Assembly: GCA_937894355.1 (NCBI GenBank)
Contig: CALCRD010000473.1
Span: 1 to 21,307 of the forward strand
Length of the DNA stretch: 21,307 bases
From: an uncultured Bacillus sp.
Lineage (GTDB): Bacteria > Bacillota > Bacilli > Bacillales > Cytobacillaceae
Reading direction: 5' to 3'
Part shown: positions 15,704 through 21,307 of the stretch, piece by piece
Layout: each line of letters begins with the position of its first letter
Position numbering within the stretch: position 1 is the first letter of the stretch
Program-made: the position numbers and the translations under genes
Notes under the pieces: model-generated
Database searches by the model: none
What the model was told of the DNA's origin: nothing
The model's input: the letters and a program-made list of their open reading frames with translations, nothing else

Positions 15704-16108
15704 TTATTGCAAAAAGCGTGAAATATTACCTAGTCGAGGCGAGGACCGATTGAAACGCCCAGCATTTAATAATTCTGTGCGAAGCAGTTTCCTTATTTCA
15801 TTATCACTTAAATCTCGGCCAGCTTTTTCAGCCTCTTGCTTTATTTCCACAGGAACATCTTGTTTATTTTTTACAAAAAGTTGCTTTATACCAGCAAGAT
15901 TTATTCCCTGGTCCATTAAGTCTTTAATTTCTAAAAGTGTATCAATATCATTCAGCGAAAACATCCGTCTATTCCCATCGGTTCTGGCCGGAGCAATTAA
16001 TTCATGTTCTTCGTAATTACGAATCTGCCTGGCAGATAAATCGGTGAGTTGCATGACCGTCCCAATTGGAAACAGCGGCATTGATCGACGAATCTGGTTC
16101 CCGCTCAA
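15704..16108 (-). CDS. glnR: MerR-family nitrogen repressor GlnR
   Basis: GlnR represses glnRA and other nitrogen genes when glutamine is plentiful, acting with feedback-inhibited GlnA. The 134-residue protein opens with the family's IRRSMPLFPIGTVMQLTDLSARQIR winged-helix segment and ends in the NAGRFNR...SRFLQ tail, which in GlnR is the regulatory region contacted by glutamine synthetase. At residue 31 it has Asn in RNYEE where MerR proteins and B. subtilis GlnR have RYYE. The start is TTG at 16108, fixed by AAGGAGGAG about six bases upstream and by the conserved N-terminus. It is 39 bases ahead of glnA and has two operators in its own promoter. Confidence 0.97.
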   Translation of the reverse strand: MSGNQIRRSMPLFPIGTVMQLTDLSARQIRNYEEHELIAPARTDGNRRMFSLNDIDTLLEIKDLMDQGINLAGIKQLFVKNKQDVPVEIKQEAEKAGRDLSDNEIRKLLRTELLNAGRFNRSSPRLGNISRFLQ

Positions 16109-16144
16109 AATATTCTCCTCCTTGGCTTGACCCTACTGTTTAAC

Positions 16145-16173
16145 ATTATATTTGTTGTTAACTAATGTGTCAA
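16145..16173 (-). promoter_or_regulatory. Sigma-A promoter of glnRA
   Basis: On minus, TTGACA (16168-16173) and TATAAT (16145-16150) are separated by 17 bases, a perfect consensus. The operator at 16156-16172 covers the -35 and spacer. Confidence 0.92.
16156..16172 (-). promoter_or_regulatory. GlnR/TnrA operator 1 (overlaps the -35)
   Basis: On minus, TGACACATTAGTTAACA fits the GlnR/TnrA consensus TGTNA-N7-TNACA with one mismatch (TGA for TGT). It is nearly the same as B. subtilis glnRo1, where this imperfect site also overlaps the -35. It sits six bases from operator 2. Confidence 0.85.
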
Positions 16174-16178
16174 CGCAA

Positions 16179-16195
16179 TGTGAGGTTTTATTACA
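16179..16195 (-). promoter_or_regulatory. GlnR/TnrA operator 2
   Basis: On minus, TGTAATAAAACCTCACA matches TGTNA-N7-TNACA perfectly. It is immediately upstream of operator 1, with the two-site arrangement known for glnRA in B. subtilis. Confidence 0.9.
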
Positions 16196-16295
16196 TTGGT
16201 ATTTTAATACTCGCTTTGTTAAAGATTTTTGATTGAAAACTACTAAATATTTAATACTGACAATAATAAAAATAAATTCCCAAAATAGATAATAC

Positions 16296-16340
16296 ACGAA
16301 AAAAAGGAGAATTCCAGCATTTTTTTTAAAAAAATCGGTG
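16296..16340 (-). terminator. Weak candidate terminator of hflX-ynbB
   Basis: Downstream of ynbB the minus strand reads a purely AT stem (ATTTTTTT/AAAAAAAT), a short GGA/TCC pairing and then a run of T (about 16305-16299). The stem is far weaker than the other terminators in this window. The rest of 16196-16349 holds no recognisable feature. Confidence 0.3.
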
Positions 16341-16349
16341 TTTTTCTTT

Positions 16350-17624
16350 TTATTTCGACAACTGAATTAATCCCTTTTCCATTAAATGGTTTAAAGCTGT
16401 GCACACAGCAATTTTTACATGGGCATAGGTTAAACCACCTTGTACATAGGCGACATAAGGGGCTCTCGTTGGACCGTCCGCTGTCAGTTCGATACTTGCG
16501 CCTTGAATAAAAGTTCCTGCAGCCATAATCACATCGTCCTCATAGCCTGGCATGTAACTAGCGTAAGGTGTGACATGCGAATTTATTGGAGATGCATATT
16601 GAATCGCTTGACAAAAAGCTACCATTTTATCGCGATCATCAAATTGGACAGATTGAATCAAATCGGTTCTAGTGGCATCCCATCTAGGGTGGGTATTCAT
16701 TCCCAGTTTTTCTAACATAGCACTAGTAAATACCGCTCCTTTTAATGCTTGTCCCACAACATGGGGCGCTAAAAAGAAGCCCTGATACATTTCTTGGAGG
16801 CTATATAATGAAGCCCCAGCCTCTGCTCCAATTCCAGGAGAGGTCATTCGGTAGGAACAAGCCTCAACAAATTGCTTTTTCCCAACGATATACCCTCCTG
16901 TTTTGACGATACCGCCACCAGGATTTTTAATAAGTGAACCAGCCATTAAATCTGCTCCGACATGGCAGGGCTCGATATCTTCTACAAATTCTCCATAGCA
17001 ATTATCAATAAATACAACAACGTCTTGCTTTATTTCTTTTACAAATGAAATCATTTCCTTGATTTCGGCAACTGTAAATGATGGTCTTGTTGCATATCCT
17101 TTGGAACGTTGAATCCCAATCATTTTTGTTTGAGGTCCAATCGCTTTTTCCACAGCCTGATAATCAACTGCACCTGCTTCTGTTAGTGCTACACTATTAT
17201 AGGAAATCCCAAATTCCTTTAAGGAACCGACTCCGTTACCGCGAATGCCGACGATTTCCTCAAGAGTGTCATAGGGCTTGCCTGTTATGTAAAGAAGTTC
17301 ATCACCTGGACGCAAAATACCAAATAAAGCAATGGAAATGGCATGTGTACCTGAGATAATTTGCGGGCGAACTAATCCTGCTTCTGCCCCGAATACTTCG
17401 GCATAAATTACTTCTAACGTATCTCGACCGATATCATCGTATCCATAACCTGTGGATGGAAAAAAATGCGAGTCACTGACTCGATTGTTTTGGTAGCTTT
17501 GTAATACCCGAAACTGATTTCTTTCAATTTGCTCATCTATTTTTTTGTGAATTGGCGCGATTTGCGCTTCTACTTCTTTCACCAACACTTGTAAAGTTTC
17601 TCCGTGGGTTAAACTCTGATACAT
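16350..17624 (-). CDS. ynbB: PLP-dependent methionine gamma-lyase-family protein YnbB
   Basis: This 424-residue protein belongs to the family often labelled aluminium resistance protein or methionine gamma-lyase-like (B. subtilis YnbB, about 420 residues). It has a fold-type-I PLP enzyme pattern: ISGTHAISIALFG (90-102) in the cofactor-phosphate region, FIDNCYGEF (205-213) with D207 expected to contact the PLP ring, and GSLIKNPGGG with K233 as the likely Schiff-base lysine. Its substrate has not been established to my knowledge, and the aluminium name is historical. The ATG at 17624 has AGGGGA seven bases upstream. It follows hflX by 14 bases, so the two are almost certainly co-transcribed, as in B. 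subtilis (ynbA-ynbB). Confidence 0.92.
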   Translation of the reverse strand: MYQSLTHGETLQVLVKEVEAQIAPIHKKIDEQIERNQFRVLQSYQNNRVSDSHFFPSTGYGYDDIGRDTLEVIYAEVFGAEAGLVRPQIISGTHAISIALFGILRPGDELLYITGKPYDTLEEIVGIRGNGVGSLKEFGISYNSVALTEAGAVDYQAVEKAIGPQTKMIGIQRSKGYATRPSFTVAEIKEMISFVKEIKQDVVVFIDNCYGEFVEDIEPCHVGADLMAGSLIKNPGGGIVKTGGYIVGKKQFVEACSYRMTSPGIGAEAGASLYSLQEMYQGFFLAPHVVGQALKGAVFTSAMLEKLGMNTHPRWDATRTDLIQSVQFDDRDKMVAFCQAIQYASPINSHVTPYASYMPGYEDDVIMAAGTFIQGASIELTADGPTRAPYVAYVQGGLTYAHVKIAVCTALNHLMEKGLIQLSK

Positions 17625-17638
17625 GATGAATCCCCTAT

Positions 17639-18898
17639 CTAATTTGAATATTTTTTAAGCTGACCGGCTATTTGATGGTCAGTGGATGAAAATCCTTTAC
17701 AACTATACATTTGCTTTTCTTCGTCAAAAATAAGCTCTCTTAACATCGTTTCATTTTTCAATTGAGACAGAAGCTTGCCTTCAGTTGAAGGAATCTGAAC
17801 GTGATAAGGCTCCATTAATTTGATAACCATTTCCTCAACTTTCCGTTTAAGGTTTTGGCGATCTTCTTTTTCGAAAGCACTTATGACAATTGTTTCTGTT
17901 CTTGCAGAAGGCACAAAGTCATGATGCATTAAATCTTTCTTATTGTAAACCGTTAATTGCGGTAAATGTTGATTTTCAAGTTCCTTTAATAATTCCTGAA
18001 CAGTTGTTTCATGTTGAAAGTAATCAGGATTCGCACAATCCACTACATGCAGAAGCAGGTCTGCTTCGTTAACTTCCTCTAATGTTGATCTAAATGCCGC
18101 AATCAGGGTCGTCGGTAAGTCCTGCAGAAAACCAACTGTATCGGTAATAAGTGTGGTAAATCCACTCGGTAAGATCATTTTCCTTGTTGTTGGATCAAGG
18201 GTAGCAAATAATTGATTTTCTTCAAGTGTTTCCGCTTCTGTCAACCGATTAAATAGCGTGGACTTTCCAGCATTGGTATAACCGACAATCGCAATTTGGA
18301 ATGCTTTATTTTTTTTGCGTCTTTCCCGGTAGCGTTCGCGATGCCCGACAATGACGTTTAGTTGACCTTTAATATCATCTATCCGTTTACGAATGTGGCG
18401 ACGGTCACTTTCTAGCTTTGTTTCCCCTGGTCCTCGTGTCCCAATTCCAGCACCGAGTCTTGATAATTCCGTTCCCTGCCCAACAAGACGTGGAAGCATA
18501 TATTGAAGTTGAGCTAATTCAACTTGTAATTTCCCTTCCTTAGATTGGGCTCGGGTCGCAAATATATCAAGAATAAGCTGGGTGCGGTCTATTACCCGCG
18601 CTGTCAAATGACGCGATAGATTTCTGATTTGGCTTGGGGATAATTCATCATTAAAAATAACGATGTCTGGTTCCAATTCTTCTGCTAGGGCTTGCAGTTC
18701 TTCAAGTTTGCCTTTCCCAATATAAGTTGCCGGGTGTGTTCGTTCCCGTTTTTGACTAATTGAGATTAATACTTCACCTTTTGCTGTATCAGTTAGCGAG
18801 GTAAGCTCCTCCATCGAATATTGAAAATGAAGATCATCCATTTCTTGAGTTTGACAGCCGACCAATATTACTTTTTCTAAATCTGCTTGTCGGTCCAT
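17639..18898 (-). CDS. hflX: GTPase HflX (ribosome rescue/splitting factor)
   Basis: HflX is a ribosome-binding GTPase of the TRAFAC class, known in other bacteria to split stalled or stress-arrested 70S ribosomes. The 419-residue protein has the N-terminal HflX domain (1-170, with THPATYIGKGKLEEL and the glycine-rich GIGTRGPGET at 151-160) and a helical linker rich in Arg/Lys. The G domain carries G1 GYTNAGKST (206-214), G3 DTVGF (253-257) and G4 NKKD (319-322), and a short C-terminal domain follows. The ATG at 18898 has AGAGGG upstream. It is first in a two-gene operon with ynbB. The divergent neighbour at 19124 leaves a 225-base control region. Confidence 0.96.
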   Translation of the reverse strand: MDRQADLEKVILVGCQTQEMDDLHFQYSMEELTSLTDTAKGEVLISISQKRERTHPATYIGKGKLEELQALAEELEPDIVIFNDELSPSQIRNLSRHLTARVIDRTQLILDIFATRAQSKEGKLQVELAQLQYMLPRLVGQGTELSRLGAGIGTRGPGETKLESDRRHIRKRIDDIKGQLNVIVGHRERYRERRKKNKAFQIAIVGYTNAGKSTLFNRLTEAETLEENQLFATLDPTTRKMILPSGFTTLITDTVGFLQDLPTTLIAAFRSTLEEVNEADLLLHVVDCANPDYFQHETTVQELLKELENQHLPQLTVYNKKDLMHHDFVPSARTETIVISAFEKEDRQNLKRKVEEMVIKLMEPYHVQIPSTEGKLLSQLKNETMLRELIFDEEKQMYSCKGFSSTDHQIAGQLKKYSN

Positions 18899-19016
18899 TT
18901 TACAACCCTCTTTCTGTATGTATGGTCATATCATAACAAAATCTTGATAAATTCCATAATCTCACTATAGGAAAGTAAAAATATTCTCAATTGCTGTGCT
19001 TTTTTTTATAAAACAG

Positions 19017-19044
19017 TTGAAAATCCCGTTATCCATGATAAAAT
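19017..19044 (+). promoter_or_regulatory. Candidate sigma-A promoter of the TRIC-family gene
   Basis: TTGAAA (19017-19022) and TAAAAT (19039-19044) are separated by 16 bases, about 80 bases before the start codon. Both hexamers are near consensus. No operator is evident. Confidence 0.45.
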
Positions 19045-19123
19045 TCTTATTATTTACATAAACGTATTGTCACATTTTAGACATTATTATAGATAGATAT
19101 CAGGTGCGGGAGTTGGGGGAAGT

Positions 19124-19744
19124 ATGACGTGGGAAGTTCTAAGTATGATTGGCTCGATAGCCTTTGCTGCCAGTGGCGCTTTTGTGGCCATGGAAGAAGA
19201 GTATGATATATTAGGTGTTTATATTCTTGGCATTGTGACGGCGTTTGGTGGCGGAGCCGTTCGTAATGTGTTGATTGGTGTACCTGTTTCCACGCTTTGG
19301 GATCAAGGGATATATTTTGTAGCTGCTTTGTTGACTATCACCATCATTTTCCTATTTCCTCATCGATTACTGAAACAATGGCACCGCTGGGGGAATTTTT
19401 TCGATGCTCTTGGCTTATCGGCCTTTGCGATTCAAGGGGCGCTTTATGCGACAAAACTGGATCACCCGATAAGCGCGGTCATTGTTGCAGCGATTTTAAC
19501 AGGTGCTGGTGGCGGAATTATTCGTGACTTATTGGCCAAAAGGAAGCCGCTTGTGCTAAAAGAAGAAATCTACGGGCTTTGGGCTATTTTGGCTGGAGTC
19601 GTTATTGGCCTCGGTTTTGCCACATCGAGCATGGAGCTTTATATTTTATTTTTCGTCATCACTGGGTTGCGGATTCTGTCTTATACTTATGACTGGAAAC
19701 TACCGATTCGGAGTATGGCGGCCCAAAAGAAAGTGGAAGCTTAA
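19124..19744 (+). CDS. Trimeric intracellular cation channel (TRIC/UPF0126) family membrane protein
   Basis: This 206-residue protein has seven predicted helices made of two tandem three-helix repeats. Repeat 1 has GSIAFAASGA then FGGGAVRNVLIG; repeat 2 has LGLSAFAIQGAL then GAGGGIIRDLLAK. The paired GGG...R(N/D) motifs are the family signature. Prokaryotic TRIC proteins form trimers with potassium-selective pores; the role in Bacillus (YvgT-like) is not settled. The ATG at 19124 has GGGGGA upstream. It is transcribed alone on +, diverging from hflX and converging on spoVK, and is not part of the B. subtilis gene order here as I recall it, so it may be a local insertion. Confidence 0.88.
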   Translation: MTWEVLSMIGSIAFAASGAFVAMEEEYDILGVYILGIVTAFGGGAVRNVLIGVPVSTLWDQGIYFVAALLTITIIFLFPHRLLKQWHRWGNFFDALGLSAFAIQGALYATKLDHPISAVIVAAILTGAGGGIIRDLLAKRKPLVLKEEIYGLWAILAGVVIGLGFATSSMELYILFFVITGLRILSYTYDWKLPIRSMAAQKKVEA

Positions 19745-19819
19745 ATATTTGCGTTATCATTGGAAACTAACTACGATGGGGATTTAGCGCCTGTTGATTT
19801 ACAATAAAATCATATTAAT

Positions 19820-19863
19820 AAGCTGACCAATCTTGAGCTGGTCAGCTTTTTGTTTGTTTTTTT
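19820..19863 (+). terminator. Intrinsic terminator of the TRIC-family gene
   Basis: Perfect 10-bp arms AAGCTGACCA (19820-19829) and TGGTCAGCTT (19839-19848) are followed by a T-rich tract on +. On minus the U-tract is poor, so it only weakly serves convergent spoVK. Confidence 0.88.
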
Positions 19864-19892
19864 TCAAAGGAGGAAAGTAGCGGCTCACTTTA

Positions 19893-20840
19893 TTAATTCT
19901 CCTCAAATACCAAATCATTGCTGCGAATCGTTAGAAGCTCATGGCGTTCATAACTATTTTGCATAAGAATCCGCATGGATTGGGAACGAATCGATTTTTC
20001 CAGGATATTGCGAATGTAGCGACCATTAGAAAAACTGTTGGGACTTATTTCTGATTTAACCCAAATTAAGTGGGCTCTTACCCTTTTTTCAGCTTCATGA
20101 CTTAAGATGTATTCACGTTCTTTAAGCATCCGGTCGGCAATTTCCATTAGCTGGTCAATATTGTAATCAGGAAAATCTACTACTAGGGGGAAGCGCGAGT
20201 GTAGCCCAGGATTAAGACTTAAAAAATATTCCATTTCCCGAGAATACCCTGCTAATATTAGAATAAATTCATGTTGTTTATCTTCCATATGCTTTACAAG
20301 AGTGTCAATTGCTTCCTTACCGAAATCCTTTTCTCCACCGCGTCCAAGCGAATATGCTTCATCTATAAACAATATTCCACCCATTGATTTTTTGATTAAA
20401 TCGCGAGTTTTTTGGGCCGTGTGACCAATATACTCTCCCACAAGATCAGCTCGTTCAGCTTCAATAAGATGGCCTTTTGACAATACATTCATTTTTAAAA
20501 ATAATTTGCCAATGACCCTAGCAACGGTGGTTTTCCCCGTTCCAGGATTCCCTTTGAACATCATATGAAGGGCTTGTTTTCCCGATTTCAGTCCCATCTC
20601 TTCCCGCTTTTTATTTACATATATCCAAGCATATATTTCTTTTATCATTCGTTTCATTTCTTCCATTCCAACAAGAGCACCTAGCTCTTCCTCGATTTCC
20701 TTTAGGGCCGTATGCTCTGGCGGAATAGTCTTTGGAGCAACTTGGGATTTAGGGGGTGCCTTGACATGCTCATTTCGTTTTTGCGAGTTTAGAACAATAC
20801 TTATCTGTCCGTTATTTTTCATGCGCATTGGTTGATCCAA
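19893..20840 (-). CDS. spoVK: Stage V sporulation AAA ATPase SpoVK
   Basis: SpoVK is a CbxX/CfxQ-type AAA+ ATPase needed for mature spores in B. subtilis; its substrate is unknown. From the TTG at 20840 (315 residues) it shows Walker A GNPGTGKTT (97-105), Walker B GILFIDEAYSL (155-165), a conserved KHMEDKQHEFILILAGY segment and an arginine in GLHSRFP fitting an arginine finger. The start is uncertain. TTG 20840 is best placed behind GAGG (8 bases). GTG 20849 lacks spacing to a ribosome site, and ATG 20828 would have an overlong gap. The N-terminal KNNGQISIVLN matches the B. subtilis protein in all cases. I found no confident sigma-E promoter match upstream. Confidence 0.95.
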   Translation of the reverse strand: MDQPMRMKNNGQISIVLNSQKRNEHVKAPPKSQVAPKTIPPEHTALKEIEEELGALVGMEEMKRMIKEIYAWIYVNKKREEMGLKSGKQALHMMFKGNPGTGKTTVARVIGKLFLKMNVLSKGHLIEAERADLVGEYIGHTAQKTRDLIKKSMGGILFIDEAYSLGRGGEKDFGKEAIDTLVKHMEDKQHEFILILAGYSREMEYFLSLNPGLHSRFPLVVDFPDYNIDQLMEIADRMLKEREYILSHEAEKRVRAHLIWVKSEISPNSFSNGRYIRNILEKSIRSQSMRILMQNSYERHELLTIRSNDLVFEEN

Positions 20841-20849
20841 AGCCTTCAC

Positions 20850-21051
20850 CTCACATTCTAAGACAGTATACGCAAGGTCGTATTGTTTGTGACTATTGCC
20901 TAGTTCTTCTTTTTAGCTGATTTTTTACTCTTAAACAGTAAACTCCTAATTTATATGTATTCATCCCGTACCTATTTCATTATTTTTATTTTAAGCCTGT
21001 TAAACTAGTCTACGTTTTGGGAGTCGGGGGGAGGTCGGTGTACATAGCTTG
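20850..21051. other. Intergenic region upstream of spoVK, no gene recognised
   Basis: About 200 AT-rich bases followed by a G-rich stretch near 21017-21035. It must contain the spoVK promoter, but no sporulation-sigma consensus pair stands out. No RNA gene or open frame with a ribosome site was seen. Confidence 0.5.
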
Positions 21052-21084
21052 GGGCTCTACCTTCAAATTAGAGTTTTTCTTCAT
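21052..21084. repeat. Decayed edge copy of the 52-bp repeat
   Basis: GGGCTCTACCTT (21052-21063) matches the middle of the repeat unit (GGGCTCTTCCTT) and TCATC (21081-21085) matches its junction. Between them the right palindrome arm TGTCCGAAG is lost and the distance is four bases longer than in intact units. This is what an eroded terminal unit would look like. Confidence 0.5.
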
Positions 21085-21307
21085 CTTCGGACACGAAACT
21101 GCCTTTCGGGCTCTTCCTTGTCCGAAGTTCACTCATCTTCGGACACGAAACCTCCTTCAGGGCTCTTCCTTGTCCGAAGTTTACTCATCTTCGGACACAA
21201 AACCGCTTTTTGGGCTCTCTCTTGTCCGAAGTTTACTCATCTTCGGACACGGAACTGCTTTTTGGGCTCTTCCTTGTCCGAAGTTTACTCATCTTCGGAC
21301 ACAAAAC
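21085..21307. repeat. Tandem array of 52-bp palindromic repeats (four complete units plus a partial fifth)
   Basis: Units begin at 21085, 21137, 21189, 21241 and 21293, an exact 52-base period, and the array leaves the window at 21307. Each complete unit has the inverted arms CTTCGGACA and TGTCCGAAG (9 bp), a 25-base loop and a 9-base linker TT(T/C)ACTCAT. The arms are identical in all copies; nearly all differences fall in the loop. In units 1 and 3 the loop can pair further directly on the outer stem (CGAAA/TTTCG in unit 1, CAAAA/TTTTG in unit 3), leaving a GGGCTCTTCCT-like bulge. The period is not a multiple of three, so it is not a repeated peptide. There are no unique spacers, so it is not a CRISPR array. 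Confidence 0.95.

Noticed and set aside
14073..16236. Direct repeat TTTTTGATTGAAA on both sides of glnRA (about 14077 and 16224), suggesting an insertion footprint
   Set aside because: It is a 13-base AT-rich exact match. A few such matches are expected by chance in 21 kb, glnRA is core DNA in conserved context, and there are no inverted ends.
21085..21307. CRISPR array
   Set aside because: The whole 52-base unit repeats, including the loop and linker. There are no unique spacers and no cas genes in the window.
1..21307. tRNA, rRNA, known riboswitch or T-box elements
   Set aside because: I looked in the intergenic gaps for cloverleaf, T-box (TGGNACC) and common riboswitch cores and saw none. 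A covariance-model scan was not possible here.

Overview
The window looks like chromosome from a low-GC, endospore-forming Bacillaceae bacterium (Bacillus/Neobacillus/Mesobacillus type). It carries a tricistronic GerA-type germinant receptor operon, spoVK, a Firmicute LexA with its SOS boxes, and a GlnR/TnrA-controlled glnRA operon. Strong AGGAGG-like ribosome sites, several TTG starts and compact stem-loop plus U-tract terminators fit this. Genus and species cannot be fixed from the sequence alone.

Layout, left to right. (1) 103-1521: a membrane-anchored FMN-binding glutamate-synthase-domain protein (YerD-like) on +, ending at a terminator shared with the convergent ger operon. (2) 5502-1643, minus: germinant receptor operon in the order A, C, B behind a sigma-G-like promoter. 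(3) 5581-5640: a short repetitive-element-like sequence and the cyd terminator. (4) 8078-5714, minus: cydA-cydB, cytochrome bd oxidase, without cydCD. (5) 10300-8300, minus: tkt. (6) 10612-11817, plus: a NiaP-like MFS niacin transporter, the only + gene between tkt and lexA. (7) 13235-11929, minus: the SOS operon yneA-yneB-ynzC, divergent from lexA (13390-14010, +) across a control region with two good and one degenerate LexA boxes. (8) 16108-14330, minus: glnR-glnA with two GlnR/TnrA operators over a canonical promoter. (9) 18898-16350, minus: hflX-ynbB. (10) 19124-19744, plus: a TRIC-family membrane protein. (11) 20840-19893, minus: spoVK. (12) 21052-21307: an exact 52-bp-period tandem array of palindromic units that runs off the right edge.

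From spoVK to tkt the gene order (spoVK-hflX-ynbB-glnR-glnA ... lexA/yneA-yneB-ynzC ... tkt) follows the Bacillus subtilis backbone as I remember it. niaP and the TRIC gene interrupt it, and cydAB plus the ger operon lie where sirA-yneF would be expected. Most of the window is therefore core housekeeping, stress and sporulation DNA. I found no complete prophage, insertion sequence, CRISPR locus or defence system. The least explained structures are the 52-bp palindromic tandem array at the right end, the REP-like sequence before the ger operon, and the glutamate-synthase-like protein that lacks the cysteines for an iron-sulfur cluster.
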